Counted from the stretch's first letter, positions 27,592 to 37,681 are shown. The stretch is DNA of 64,000 nucleotides from Betaproteobacteria bacterium RIFCSPLOWO2_12_FULL_68_20 (GCA_001770655.1 MERQ01000061.1:46546-110545); one strand, 5' to 3'. Notes: generated by a model from the letters alone, not told the origin. Made by a program: numbers and translations.

Positions 27592-28801
27592 GCTGTTCGT
27601 AGAGGAACCCCCGGCTCATCGGATAGCTCGCGCGCGTCACGTTGCCCTTGCTGAAAACGATCTGGAAGAGGTGCGTGTAGCCGCGCGGCGAGCGGAACAT
27701 CTCGGCGCAGCCGTAAAGATAGCTGCGCCAGACGCGGCGGAAGCGCTCGTCGAACTTCCTCGGATCCAGCGCGCGGATGCGCTCCCAGTTGCGGTCGAAG
27801 CGCTCGCCCCAGGCATCCAGCGTCAGCGCGTAGTGCCGGCGCAGGTTCTCGATGTCGAGCACCTCGAGCCCGGCACGCTCCATCTCCGCGATGGTGTCCG
27901 CGAGGCCGGGGATCCAGCCGCCCGGGAACACGTGCTTGCGGATGAAGAACTCGGTCTGGTAGCTGCCGACGTGGCCGATGAAGTGCAGCATGCCGAGGCC
28001 GCCGGGCTTGAGGAACTTCGCATGCGCCCGCACGACTTCGGCGAGCTGGTCGCGCCCGGCGTGCTCGAGCGTGCCGATCGACACCACCTTGTCGTACTCG
28101 CGCCGCGCGTCGCGGAAATCGGTGTCGATCACTTCCAGCGCTCCGCCCAGGCGCCGGCGCGCGATCTCGCGCCGCACCATCTCGACCTGCGACGTGGTGG
28201 TGTTGATCCCCGTCACCTTGACGCCGAATCGCTCGTGGGCGTGGAACATGAAGCCGCCGAAGCCCGAGCCGATGTCGACCACCTCCTCGCCGGGCGCAAG
28301 GCGCAGCTTCTCCGCCACGTGCTCGATCTTGTTCCTTTGCGCCTCCTCGAGCGTGCGCGTGCCCTCCTTCCAGTACGCGCAGGTGTACATCATCAGCGGA
28401 TCGTCGAGCCACTGCCGGTAGAACTCGGTGCCGAGCGCGTAGTGGAGCTCGGCGTTCTTCTTCGCCTGCTCCCAGGTGCGGTTGCCGAACCGCAATTCGT
28501 GCCAGCGGTTGCGCACGGCGACGAGGGCCTTCGGGTCGGCCATGCCGCCCTCCATGCCGGCGGCCATCGCCCTGGCGAGATCGCCCTCGACGTCGATCTC
28601 GCCGTCGAAGTACGACTCGAGCAGCCCGATGTGGCCGAACGCGGCGATGCGCCAGTACGGCCGCGTGCCGCGGAACACCAGGGCAAACGCGGGATCTCCG
28701 CCATGGACGCGCAGCTCGCCGCCGTCGGCGAAGCGCACCGTGAAGGGAATGCTGGAGCGCTCCGCAACCCTCCGCAGAACGGATTCGAGAACGGATCGCA
28801 C
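27551..28801 (-). CDS. cfa: Cyclopropane-fatty-acyl-phospholipid synthase family
   Basis: DIGSGFGGFMFHAHERFGVKVTGI; FFIRKHVFPGGWIPGL; probable GTG start at 28801. Confidence 0.88.
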   Translation of the reverse strand: MRSVLESVLRRVAERSSIPFTVRFADGGELRVHGGDPAFALVFRGTRPYWRIAAFGHIGLLESYFDGEIDVEGDLARAMAAGMEGGMADPKALVAVRNRWHELRFGNRTWEQAKKNAELHYALGTEFYRQWLDDPLMMYTCAYWKEGTRTLEEAQRNKIEHVAEKLRLAPGEEVVDIGSGFGGFMFHAHERFGVKVTGINTTTSQVEMVRREIARRRLGGALEVIDTDFRDARREYDKVVSIGTLEHAGRDQLAEVVRAHAKFLKPGGLGMLHFIGHVGSYQTEFFIRKHVFPGGWIPGLADTIAEMERAGLEVLDIENLRRHYALTLDAWGERFDRNWERIRALDPRKFDERFRRVWRSYLYGCAEMFRSPRGYTHLFQIVFSKGNVTRASYPMSRGFLYEQPAYAQERSPGLAA

Positions 28802-28812
28802 GGGCCGGGATT

Positions 28813-29790
28813 CTACCCGGCGCGCGATTTCAGAGAAGTGTCGATTTCGCCCTCGCGCTGCTCGGGCGGCACCCACGGCAGCCCGACCGCGGCGTAGACC
28901 GACTCCTCGGTGTCGCCGGCGATGCGGCGCCTGCCCCGCCACACGCCGTACTCGTTGATCTTGAGGCCGCGCGCCTGGCCGAGCCGCCGGATGGCGATGT
29001 TGTGAGCCTTCGAGCCGGTGAAGTAATGCAGCGCCGCGCCGTAGGCTTCGGCCGGCACGACGCGCAGGTCGGCCTGGATGCCCGCGGCGAGCACGACGCT
29101 CGCCCGCTTGGTGCCCCTGGCCAGCACCTCCCTCACCTCGGGATAGGTCACGAAGCGCTCGATCGCCTTGCGCGGCGCCTTCGACACCACCAGGAAGTCG
29201 AGATCGCCGACCGTGTCCCTCTTGCGCCGGTAGCTGCCGGCGATCACGGCCTTGTCGCCGCCGCTCTCGAGATAAGCGCGGTACGGCTCGGCGCTTCGCG
29301 CGGCCACCGCCAGCTCGAAGCGGCGTGGTCCCACGCGCTCTTCCGCCGCCTGAAGTATCTTCCTTTCCGAGATCTCGCCGAAGCCCGCGAGCTTGCGGAT
29401 CCGGCCTTCGCGCGCGGCGTGCCGCAGATCCTTGATCGAGGCGATCTTCAGCCTGCGGTACAGCACCCGCACGCGCTTCGGCCCGAGGCCGGGAAGCCCC
29501 AGCAGCCCGGTGATCCCCGGCGGGAATTTCGCGCGCAGCTTCTCGAGCAGCGCGCAGCTTCCCGTTGCGGCGATCTCGCGGATCTTGCCGGCGAGGTCCG
29601 CGCCGATCCCGGGGAGCTTCGGCAGCTCGCGCCCCGCGGCGAGGCGCGCCTTGAGGTCGACCCCTTGCATCCCGACCACCTGTGCCGCGTTGCGGTAGGC
29701 GCGGACGCGGAACGGATTCTCGTCGCGCAGCTCGAGGAGGTCGGCGATCTCCTCGAAGATGCGCGCGATGTCTGCGTTGTGGACCGGCAC
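28813..29790 (-). CDS. PolX-like DNA polymerase beta family protein, no PHP domain
   Basis: Helix-hairpin-helix GIGADLAGKI; VIAGSYRRKRDTVGDLDFLV. Confidence 0.85.
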   Translation of the reverse strand: MPVHNADIARIFEEIADLLELRDENPFRVRAYRNAAQVVGMQGVDLKARLAAGRELPKLPGIGADLAGKIREIAATGSCALLEKLRAKFPPGITGLLGLPGLGPKRVRVLYRRLKIASIKDLRHAAREGRIRKLAGFGEISERKILQAAEERVGPRRFELAVAARSAEPYRAYLESGGDKAVIAGSYRRKRDTVGDLDFLVVSKAPRKAIERFVTYPEVREVLARGTKRASVVLAAGIQADLRVVPAEAYGAALHYFTGSKAHNIAIRRLGQARGLKINEYGVWRGRRRIAGDTEESVYAAVGLPWVPPEQREGEIDTSLKSRAG

Positions 29791-30071
29791 TACTTCTCTA
29801 GCTTGTAGTGCGACCGGTTCAGGTACTCGGCGACGTCGTCAAGGTCGGCGGGAGTGAACGTGCGCTTGCTGTACGGCGCCCAGCGACCGACCTCGACGCG
29901 CAGCTGGGTGAGGGTCTTCACCTTCGAGCGCGAGCGCTCACGCTCGTGCACCCGCTCGTAGTGGCAGACGCCGCAATACGTGTCGTACAGGAGCTGGCCG
30001 CGCGCGGCATCCTGCGCCTGCGCCGGCAATACGAGCGCGGCGAGCGCCGCGAGCGCGAATGCGCGCTTCAT
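29790..30071 (-). CDS. Small monohaem c-type cytochrome
   Basis: Signal peptide plus YCGVCHYERV (CxxCH). Confidence 0.85.
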   Translation of the reverse strand: MKRAFALAALAALVLPAQAQDAARGQLLYDTYCGVCHYERVHERERSRSKVKTLTQLRVEVGRWAPYSKRTFTPADLDDVAEYLNRSHYKLEK

Positions 30072-30298
30072 CGGTTGATCTCCCTGGAGGTGCGTTGCAG
30101 AAAGCAGGTGAGCGCGCTCGAAGCCGCGGCGAGCGCCCAGAAAAAGAGAAACCCTACGGAATACGCCGCCAGCCGGCTCAGGCCCACGGGCTGGCCGAAC
30201 AGGTGCAGATCCATCGGGTCGAAAGCGGTGAAGAACAGCACCTCGGCGACGCCGCCGACGATGAACGAAGGCCACAGGATGACCATCGCCTTTCTCAC
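30068..30298 (-). CDS. Small membrane protein of the cco cluster
   Basis: Two TM segments, probable GTG start at 30298, overlaps both neighbours. Confidence 0.6.
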   Translation of the reverse strand: MRKAMVILWPSFIVGGVAEVLFFTAFDPMDLHLFGQPVGLSRLAAYSVGFLFFWALAAASSALTCFLQRTSREINR

Positions 30299-30756
30299 GG
30301 CGCCTCCTGCGCGACGCGCCAGCGTCCCTGAGGGTCCTCGATCGCGATGCGCCAGCGGCCGGCGGCGAGCGGTTGCAGCTCGGCTTCGTAGACGCCGTCC
30401 GGCGAGCGCGCGAGCCGCAGCCGCTGGTCGTTTCCAGCGCGCGTCGCGTGCGCGAGATGCGCGAACAGCGCCTCGGGTGCCTGTCCCTTCAAACGGATCC
30501 TGATCTTTCCGGACCCGATCTCGACTTCGGCCGATACGCCGAGCCTGCGCGCCGCCTCCTCGCGCGCGAGCACCTTGTTGATGGCGAGGCCCTGCTTGTA
30601 GTAGTCCTCGGCCACCGGGCCGTCGGCGGTGGTGACCGCGAGCCAGATCAGCGCCGCGCCGGCGACTAGCGCCGCCGCGGGCGGCGCCATCAGGATCCAC
30701 GGCCAGGGCTCGCGGTACCAGGGACGTTGTGGGGCGCTTGCCGGCATCGCCGTCAC
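30295..30756 (-). CDS. ccoH: FixH/CcoH family protein
   Basis: Single N-terminal TM, VAEDYYKQGLAINKVLAREEAARRLG. Confidence 0.85.
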   Translation of the reverse strand: MTAMPASAPQRPWYREPWPWILMAPPAAALVAGAALIWLAVTTADGPVAEDYYKQGLAINKVLAREEAARRLGVSAEVEIGSGKIRIRLKGQAPEALFAHLAHATRAGNDQRLRLARSPDGVYEAELQPLAAGRWRIAIEDPQGRWRVAQEAP

Positions 30757-32183
30757 CGCATGATGAACACGGACTTCTCGCGCACCGTCTCGCCCGGCAC
30801 GCCGACGGCGCTCACTCTGAACTCGATCGGGTAGGTTCCCGGCCGGACATGCTCGCGCTCGACATGCACCCGGACCTTCAAGGGCACCATCCGCCCGGTC
30901 GCCCCCTCCACCTCGAAGCGCAGGTTGCCGTCGATATGGATATCCTCCAATCCCGAAACGCCGATTTCGTAGACGCGCGGCCGCTCAGTGGTGTTCATGA
31001 TCTGCAGGCGGTAGACGTTCTCGATCTGGTCGTCGCCCACCTCGCGCGCGATCGCCGCGCGGTCGCGGATCACGTCCACCTTGAGCGGCACGCGCAGCCA
31101 CAGGCTCGCCGCCGTCGCGACCACGATGGCGCCGAGGATCGCAGTGTAGACCAGCACGCGCGGGCGGAACGCGCGCGCGAACATCTGCGCGCGGGTGAGC
31201 CTGTTCTCGAGCGCATGCGCGGTGGAGTAGCGGATGAGCCCCTTCGGGTAGCCCACCTTCGCCATCACCTGGTCGCAGGCGTCGATGCAGGCGGCGCAGC
31301 CGATGCACTCGTACTGCAAGCCGTCGCGGATGTCGATCCCGGTCGGGCAGACCTGCACGCAGATGCCGCAGTCCACGCAGTCGCCCAGGCCGAGCGATCC
31401 TGCGTCCGCGTTCTTCGAGCGGCGGCCGCGGGGCTCGCCGCGCGCGCTGTCGTAGGTGATCATCAATGTGTCGCGGTCGAACATCGCGCTCTGGAAGCGC
31501 GCATAGGGACACATGTACACGCACACCTGCTCGCGCATGAAGCCCGCGTTGCCGTGGGTGGCGAAGCCGTAAAAGAGGATCCAGAACGTCTCCCACGGGC
31601 CGGTCGAAAGCGCGAGCACCTCGCCCCAAAGCTCGCGGATCGGCGTCACGTAGCCGACGAAGGTGAAGCCGGTCCACAGCGCGATCGCGATCCAGACCGC
31701 ATGTTTCGCCGTCTTGCGCAGGAGCCTGGCTTTCGTGACGGGCCCCTGGTCGAGCTTCATGCGCGCCGCGCGATCGCCCTCGATTCTGCGTTCGACCCAC
31801 AGGAAGATCTCCGTGTACACGGTCTGCGGGCAGGCGTAGCCGCACCACAGGCGCCCCGCCACCGCCGTGAACAGGAACAGCGCGAGCGCCGAAACGATCA
31901 GCAATACCGTCAGGTAAATGACGTCCTGCGGCCAGAACACCAGGCCGAGGATGTAGAACTTGCGGTGCACGATGTCGAACAGCACCGCCTGGCGTTCGCC
32001 CCACTCGAGCCAGGCGAGCCCGTAGAACACGAGCTGTGTCGCCCACACCAGCGCCCAGCGCCACGCGGCGAACCAGCCGTGCACCGCGCGCGGGTAAATC
32101 TTCTTCAGTACCTCGTAGAGCGGTTCTTCTGCGGGTGCGGCTGGCTTCGTTGCCGGGACGATTTTCAGGAGTGGCTGAGCCAT
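30753..32183 (-). CDS. ccoG: Cytochrome oxidase accessory protein CcoG
   Basis: CGYACPQTVYTEIFLWVER; CVDCGICVQVCPTGIDIRDGLQYECIGCAACIDACD. Confidence 0.95.
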   Translation of the reverse strand: MAQPLLKIVPATKPAAPAEEPLYEVLKKIYPRAVHGWFAAWRWALVWATQLVFYGLAWLEWGERQAVLFDIVHRKFYILGLVFWPQDVIYLTVLLIVSALALFLFTAVAGRLWCGYACPQTVYTEIFLWVERRIEGDRAARMKLDQGPVTKARLLRKTAKHAVWIAIALWTGFTFVGYVTPIRELWGEVLALSTGPWETFWILFYGFATHGNAGFMREQVCVYMCPYARFQSAMFDRDTLMITYDSARGEPRGRRSKNADAGSLGLGDCVDCGICVQVCPTGIDIRDGLQYECIGCAACIDACDQVMAKVGYPKGLIRYSTAHALENRLTRAQMFARAFRPRVLVYTAILGAIVVATAASLWLRVPLKVDVIRDRAAIAREVGDDQIENVYRLQIMNTTERPRVYEIGVSGLEDIHIDGNLRFEVEGATGRMVPLKVRVHVEREHVRPGTYPIEFRVSAVGVPGETVREKSVFIMR

Positions 32184-32196
32184 GCCTGCGGCGCGC

Positions 32197-33102
32197 CTAT
32201 CTGGGCGGCGCCGACAGCGAGTACACGTACGCCGTCAGCAATTGAATCTTCGCCTCGGAGAGCAGCTCCTTGTGCGCGGGCATCTGGTTGGTGCGCCCCT
32301 TCGTGATGGTTTCGACGATCGCCGCCTCGCCCGAGCCGTGCAGCCAGATCTTGTCGCTGAGGTCGGGCGCGCCGAGCGCGGGATTTCCCTTGGCCTCCGC
32401 ACCGTGGCAGGCGGCGCAGTTCTCGGCGAACAAGTCCTTGCCGCGGGCGACCCGGATCGAATCGGCCGCCGCGCCCGACAGCGACAGCACGTAGTGCGCG
32501 ACGTCCTTCGCGCCCTGCTCGCCCAGCACCGGCCCGAACGGCGGCATCACGCCGGTGCGGCCCTCGGCGATGGTGGCCTTGATCGCGGCCGGCTCGCCGC
32601 CCCACAGCCAGTCGCGGTCGGTGAGATTGGGAAAGCCGCGCGAGCCGCCGCCGTCGGAGGCGTGGCATCCGGCGCAGGTGTTGAGGAACAGCTTCTGCCC
32701 GATCGCCAGCGCCTCGCGAGACTTCGCCAGCTCGGCCACGTCCTGCCTGGCGAACTTCTCGTAGATCGGGCCGAAGCGCTTGTCGGCGCGCGCGGTCTCT
32801 TCTTCGAGCTGCTTCACCTGGCTCCATTGCCAGAGGCCCTGATAGCTGCCGAGCCCGGGGTACAGCGCCAGATAGGCGAGCGAGAACGCGATCGTGATGT
32901 AGAACAGCCACATCCACCAGCGCGGCAGCGGGTTGTTGTATTCGCCGAGGTCCTCGTCCCAGGTGTGCCCCGTGGTCTCGATGGAGCCCGTGGAGACGCG
33001 CCGCGCGCTCTGCAGCTTGAGGAACACCGCGCAGGCCACGATCGACACCACCGAGACCACCGCGATGTAGAGGTCCCAGAAGCCGGAGCTGAACTCGCTC
33101 AT
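32197..33102 (-). CDS. ccoP: cbb3-type cytochrome oxidase subunit III
   Basis: Two CxxCH motifs (CAGCH, CAACH); MSEFSSGFWDLYIA start. Confidence 0.93.
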   Translation of the reverse strand: MSEFSSGFWDLYIAVVSVVSIVACAVFLKLQSARRVSTGSIETTGHTWDEDLGEYNNPLPRWWMWLFYITIAFSLAYLALYPGLGSYQGLWQWSQVKQLEEETARADKRFGPIYEKFARQDVAELAKSREALAIGQKLFLNTCAGCHASDGGGSRGFPNLTDRDWLWGGEPAAIKATIAEGRTGVMPPFGPVLGEQGAKDVAHYVLSLSGAAADSIRVARGKDLFAENCAACHGAEAKGNPALGAPDLSDKIWLHGSGEAAIVETITKGRTNQMPAHKELLSEAKIQLLTAYVYSLSAPPR

Positions 33103-33242
33103 CGGTCGTCTCCATCGAACGGGAGCAGCGCATCGCGCTCGAAGCGGCGCTTGCGCGCCGGCGCGTAGGCCCACCACACGATGCCGAGGAACGCCGCGAA
33201 CGCGGCGAGCGTCACGGCGATGCGGATCAGGTCGAGGTCCAT
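33099..33242 (-). CDS. ccoQ: cbb3-type oxidase subunit CcoQ (47 aa, below ORF-track cutoff)
   Basis: Hand translation MDLDLIRIAVTLAAFAAFLGIVWWAYAPARKRRFERDALLPFDGDDR. Confidence 0.9.
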   Translation of the reverse strand: MDLDLIRIAVTLAAFAAFLGIVWWAYAPARKRRFERDALLPFDGDDR

Positions 33243-33244
33243 GC

Positions 33245-33862
33245 TCAGTTCGCTTTCTTCTTGATGGCGGTGCCGAGCACCTGCAGGTACGCGATCAGCG
33301 CGTCCATCTCGGTCGCGCCCTTGAGCTCCTCCTTCGCTGCGGCGATCTCCTTGTCGCCGTAGGGCACGCCCAGGAAGCGCAGCGCGCGCATCTTGGCCCC
33401 GATGTCCTCAGCGTTCGCGGCAGTCTTCGCCAGCCACGGGTATGCCGGCATGTTCGACTCGGGCACCACGTCGCGCGGATTGAGCAGGTGGATGCGGTGC
33501 CACTCGTCCGAGTAGCGCCCGCCGACGCGGTGCAGGTCCGGGCCGGTGCGCTTCGAGCCCCACTGGAACGGGCGGTCGTACACGAACTCGCCGGCGACCG
33601 AGTAGTGGCCGTAGCGCTCGACCTCGGCGCGGAACGGCCGCACCATCTGCGAGTGGCAGTTGTAGCAGCCTTCGCGGATGTAGACGTCGCGCCCGGTGAG
33701 CTGCACCGGCGTATAGGGCTTGAGGCCGGCCACCGGCTCGGTCAGCGACTTCTGGAAGTAGAGCGGCACGACCTCCACCAGCCCGCCGACCGCCACCACC
33801 AGGACGACGAGTACGATGAGGAGCGCCTGGTTGCGCTCGATCAGGTCGTGCGTCAGTTTCAT
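33245..33862 (-). CDS. ccoO: cbb3-type cytochrome oxidase subunit II
   Basis: [28 protein letters not shown]. Confidence 0.95.
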   Translation of the reverse strand: MKLTHDLIERNQALLIVLVVLVVAVGGLVEVVPLYFQKSLTEPVAGLKPYTPVQLTGRDVYIREGCYNCHSQMVRPFRAEVERYGHYSVAGEFVYDRPFQWGSKRTGPDLHRVGGRYSDEWHRIHLLNPRDVVPESNMPAYPWLAKTAANAEDIGAKMRALRFLGVPYGDKEIAAAKEELKGATEMDALIAYLQVLGTAIKKKAN

Positions 33863-33872
33863 CGCGCGCTCC

Positions 33873-35306
33873 TCAGGCGTGCGCCAGCCTCGGCGCCGGG
33901 ATCAGGGCTTCCTCGGCACGCCCGGCGGCGACGGTCCTGGCGACGTTGTAGGCCATCACCAGCATGCCGCCGAGGTACAGCAGCCCGCCCAGGAGGCGGA
34001 TGACGTAGAAGGGATAGGTGGCCTTCACGCTCTCCACGAACGTATAAGTGAGCGACCCGTCCTCGCTGACCGCGCGCCACATCAGGCCCTGCATCACGCC
34101 CGCGATCCACATCGCGGCGATGTAGAGCACGATCCCGACCGTCGCGATCCAGAAATGCACGTTGATGAGGGGAACGCTGTGCATCTCGGCGCGGCCGAAC
34201 AGGCGCGGCAGCAGGTAGTACACCGAGCCCATCGAGACCAGGCCCACCCAGCCGAGCGCGCCGCTGTGCACGTGGCCGATGGTCCAGTCGGTGTAGTGCG
34301 AGAGCGCGTTCACCGTCTTGATCGACATCATCGGCCCTTCGAAGGTGGACATCCCGTAGAAGGACACCGAGACGATCAGGAACTTGAGGATCGGGTCCTC
34401 GCGCAGCTTGTGCCAGGCGCCCGAGAGCGTCATGATGCCGTTGATCATCCCGCCCCACGAGGGCGCGAGCAGGATGAGCGAGAACACCATGCCGAGCGAC
34501 TGCGTCCAGTCGGGCAGCGCGGTGTAGTGCAGGTGGTGCGGGCCCGCCCACATGTAGGTGAAGATGAGCGCCCAGAAATGCACCACCGACAGGCGATACG
34601 AGTAGATCGGCCGCCCCGCCTGCTTCGGGATGAAGTAGTACATCATGCCGAGGAAGCCGGCGGTGAGGAAAAATCCCACCGCGTTGTGGCCGTACCACCA
34701 CTGCACCATCGCGTCCTGCACGCCGGCGTACGCCGAGTAGGACTTCCAGAACGTGGCGGGCACCGCGGCGCTGTTCACGATGTGCAGCAGCGCCACCGTC
34801 AGGATGAAGGCGCCGAAGAACCAGTTGGCGACGTAGATGTGCTCGACCTTGCGCTTCCAGATGGTGCCGAAGAACACCACCGCGTAGGCGATCCAGACGA
34901 GCGCGATGAGGATATCGATCGGCCATTCGAGCTCGGCGTATTCCTTGGAGGTGGTGATGCCCAGGGGCAGCGTGAGCGCCGCAGCCACGATCACCGCCTG
35001 CCAGCCCCAGAAGGTGAAGGCGGCGAGCCAATCGGAAAAAATCCGCGCGTGGCAGGTGCGCTGCACCACGTAGTACGAGGCGGCGAAAAGCGCGCTGCCG
35101 CCGAAGGCGAAAATCACCGCGTTGGTGTGCAGCGGGCGCAGCCTGCCGTAGCTGAGCCAGGGGATGCCGAAATCGAGCTCCGGCCAGATGAGCTGCGCGG
35201 CGATGACCACGCCGACCAGCATCCCGACCACTCCCCAGACCACGGTCATGATCGTGAACTGGCGGACGACCTTGTAGTTGTAAGTGGATTCGGTGCCTGT
35301 CTGCAT
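33873..35306 (-). CDS. ccoN: cbb3-type cytochrome oxidase subunit I
   Basis: 477 aa; haem-copper oxidase motifs [42 protein letters not shown]. Confidence 0.96.
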   Translation of the reverse strand: MQTGTESTYNYKVVRQFTIMTVVWGVVGMLVGVVIAAQLIWPELDFGIPWLSYGRLRPLHTNAVIFAFGGSALFAASYYVVQRTCHARIFSDWLAAFTFWGWQAVIVAAALTLPLGITTSKEYAELEWPIDILIALVWIAYAVVFFGTIWKRKVEHIYVANWFFGAFILTVALLHIVNSAAVPATFWKSYSAYAGVQDAMVQWWYGHNAVGFFLTAGFLGMMYYFIPKQAGRPIYSYRLSVVHFWALIFTYMWAGPHHLHYTALPDWTQSLGMVFSLILLAPSWGGMINGIMTLSGAWHKLREDPILKFLIVSVSFYGMSTFEGPMMSIKTVNALSHYTDWTIGHVHSGALGWVGLVSMGSVYYLLPRLFGRAEMHSVPLINVHFWIATVGIVLYIAAMWIAGVMQGLMWRAVSEDGSLTYTFVESVKATYPFYVIRLLGGLLYLGGMLVMAYNVARTVAAGRAEEALIPAPRLAHA

Positions 35307-35374
35307 GGAGCGCGATCCCGGGGGCGCATGAGCGCGCGTACCGGCGAACCTTATGCGCGCGCGCGCCGGGCGCT

Positions 35375-35388
35375 TTGATTTAGGTCAA
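35375..35388. promoter_or_regulatory. FNR/Anr-type box
   Basis: TTGATTTAGGTCAA, 9/10; upstream of ccoN. Confidence 0.82.
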
Positions 35389-35500
35389 ATGCGCCGTGCC
35401 GAGATTGCCGGCGACATGCGCCCGCGCCGTGGCGGGGCCGATCGGGTGGCGCCTGGCGACGAGCTGCTCGAATTGGTCGCGGAGCGGCTCGCCTAGGATC

Positions 35501-36118
35501 TCAGGTCGCCGCGGGTTTTCGCGCCACGAGGTCGATCAGGGCGGAGCGGCCGCGGTGTTGCGTACCCTCCGCGAGAACGCGCTCGTGCTCGCGCAGCTCC
35601 AGGATCTCGAGCGAGGCGAACGCGGAGCGCAACAGCTCCGGCGTGTACATGTTTTCCGCGTGCGGCGGGCCGCCGGTCCGGTACTCGATCTGCTTCGGCG
35701 TGTAGCCCTGCAGCAGGAGCAGACCCTTCGGCTTCAGCGCCCGCGCGATGCGCTCGAACATGAAGCTGCGCATCGGTGGATCGGCGAACTGCACGAAGAT
35801 CGCCGCGACCACGTCGAAGGCCTCGGACGGCCAATTCCAGCCGTATACGTCCGCCACCTCGAAGGCGACTGTGACGCCACGCTCGGCCGCAAGGCGCTTT
35901 GCCTTCTCCGCGGCGACCGGCGAGATGTCGAAGGCAACGACCTCCAGCCCGCAGCCGGCGAGCCATACGCTGTTGCGGCCTTCTCCGTCGGACACGCAGA
36001 GCGCGCGCTGCCCGCGCCGAAGCAGCTCCGCCTTCGAGACGAGGAACTCGTTCGGAGCGGTGCCGAAGATATAGTCCGCTACCGAGAACCGCTGGTTCCA
36101 GCGCGCAGCCTCGCTCAG
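35501..36118 (-). CDS. Class I SAM methyltransferase, apparent CTG start
   Basis: (M)SEAARWNQRFSVADYIFGTAPNEFL...CVSDGEGRNSVWLAGCG; GGGAGG 5 nt upstream of CTG. Confidence 0.8.
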   Translation of the reverse strand: MSEAARWNQRFSVADYIFGTAPNEFLVSKAELLRRGQRALCVSDGEGRNSVWLAGCGLEVVAFDISPVAAEKAKRLAAERGVTVAFEVADVYGWNWPSEAFDVVAAIFVQFADPPMRSFMFERIARALKPKGLLLLQGYTPKQIEYRTGGPPHAENMYTPELLRSAFASLEILELREHERVLAEGTQHRGRSALIDLVARKPAAT

Positions 36119-36150
36119 ATCAGCCTCCCGCTTGCCTCGACCCCATCCGA

Positions 36151-37152
36151 TTAAGGCAGCAGCACCGCCGCGCCTTGCAGTTTTCCTTCGCGCAAGTCGG
36201 CGAGCGCCTCGTTCGCCTTCTCGAGCGGATAGGTCTTCACTTCGGTCGCGAGCGGCGTCTTCGCAGCGAGGGCCATGAAGCGCTCCCCGTCCGCGCGCGT
36301 GAGGTTGGCGACGGACTGCACGCGCCGCTCGCCCCACAGGAGCGAATACGGAAACGACGGGATGTCGCTCATGTGGATCCCGCCGCAGATCACCCGCCCG
36401 CCTTTCTTCACCGCCTTGAGCGCAAGCGGCACGAGCGCGCCCACGGCAGCGAAGATGATCGCGGCGTCGAGCGGTTCGGGCGGCGCCTCGTCGGATCCGC
36501 CCGCCCAGGCGGCCCCGAGCCGGCGCGCGAACGCGATCCCAGCCGCGTCGCCCGGTCGAACGAAGGCGAACACCTGTCGTCCCTCGGCGCGCGCAATCTG
36601 GCTCAGCACGTGCGCCGCCGCGCCGAACCCGTAAAGTCCCAGCTTGCGCGCGTCACCCGCCATCGAGTACGAGCGGTAACCAATCAACCCGGCACAGAGA
36701 AGCGGCGCCGCCGCGACGTCGCCGTAGCGCTCGGGAATCGGCAGGCAGTAGCGCTCGTCGGCGAGCGCGTAGCCCGCGTAGCCGCCGTCGAGGTGGTAGC
36801 CGGTGAAGCGCGCGCGCTCGCAAAGGTTCTCGCGCCCGCCCGCGCAGAACTCGCACTCGCCGCAAGTCCAGCCCAGCCAGGGGATGCCGACCCTCGTGCC
36901 GGCGGAATACCGCTTCGCGCGGATTCCGGTGGATACGACCTCTCCCACGATCTCGTGACCGGGTACCAGCGGCAGCTTCGGATGCGGGAGCTCGCCGTCC
37001 GCAACGTGCAGGTCGGTGCGGCACACGCCGCAGGCGCGCACCTTGACCAGGATCTGCCCGGCACCCGGCTCCGGAACAGGGAGTCGATCCAGAGAAAGTG
37101 CGGCGCGAGGCGCGTGCAGGCGCATCGCCTGGAAAAGCTGGGCAGCCCCCAT
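36151..37152 (-). CDS. Zinc-dependent alcohol dehydrogenase family protein
   Basis: VCRTDLHVADGELPHPKLPLVPGHEIVGEV; four-Cys structural zinc motif. Confidence 0.92.
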   Translation of the reverse strand: MGAAQLFQAMRLHAPRAALSLDRLPVPEPGAGQILVKVRACGVCRTDLHVADGELPHPKLPLVPGHEIVGEVVSTGIRAKRYSAGTRVGIPWLGWTCGECEFCAGGRENLCERARFTGYHLDGGYAGYALADERYCLPIPERYGDVAAAPLLCAGLIGYRSYSMAGDARKLGLYGFGAAAHVLSQIARAEGRQVFAFVRPGDAAGIAFARRLGAAWAGGSDEAPPEPLDAAIIFAAVGALVPLALKAVKKGGRVICGGIHMSDIPSFPYSLLWGERRVQSVANLTRADGERFMALAAKTPLATEVKTYPLEKANEALADLREGKLQGAAVLLP

Positions 37153-37188
37153 CCTGCTTTACCGGCAGGCCGCAGTGGAAGCAGGCGC

Positions 37189-37611
37189 TCAGGAGATCGC
37201 GATGCGCTTGGTCGCCGCGCCCGCCTTCTTGGGCAGCGTGAGGTTGAGCACGCCGTCCTTGTAGTCGGCCTTGGCGCCCTGCGCGTCCACGTCGCTCGGC
37301 AGGCTGAAGCTGCGGCTCACCATGCCGTAGCTGCGCTCGCTGTAGATCACCTTCTCGCCCTTCTTCTCTTCCTTCTCCCGCTTCACCTCGCCTCGGATCG
37401 ACACCTGGTCGCCGTCCACGTCGATCTGGAGGTCTTCCTTCTTCACGCCCGGGATCTCCGCGTGGATCGTGTACGCCTTTTCGTCCTCCTTGACGTCGAC
37501 CTTGAGCTTCAGCTCGGTCTCGGCAGGGAAGGCGAGCGGCTTGACGAAGAAGCCCTTGGCGAGCTCGCCGAACAGGTCGTCGAACGGGGTGTAGCGCGTG
37601 ATGTTGGCCAT
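37189..37611 (-). CDS. Hsp20/alpha-crystallin small heat-shock protein
   Basis: VDVKEDEKAYTIHAEIPGVKKEDLQIDVDGDQVSIRGE. Confidence 0.93.
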   Translation of the reverse strand: MANITRYTPFDDLFGELAKGFFVKPLAFPAETELKLKVDVKEDEKAYTIHAEIPGVKKEDLQIDVDGDQVSIRGEVKREKEEKKGEKVIYSERSYGMVSRSFSLPSDVDAQGAKADYKDGVLNLTLPKKAGAATKRIAIS

Positions 37612-37667
37612 GTGAATCTCCTTTTCGCGATGACCCGAAGATGCTAGGACGCCGGATCGAATGCGTC

Positions 37668-37681
37668 TTGACGTGGGTCAA
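37668..37681. promoter_or_regulatory. FNR/Anr-type box
   Basis: TTGACGTGGGTCAA, 8/10 and palindromic; Hsp20 / acetate-CoA ligase divergent gap. Confidence 0.65.

Noticed and set aside
30729-32306. 525-aa plus-strand ORF opposite ccoG
   Set aside because: Antisense to a well-supported cco operon gene; low-complexity composition.
33816-35378. 520-aa plus-strand ORF opposite ccoN
   Set aside because: Antisense artefact with His/Arg/Asp-rich composition.
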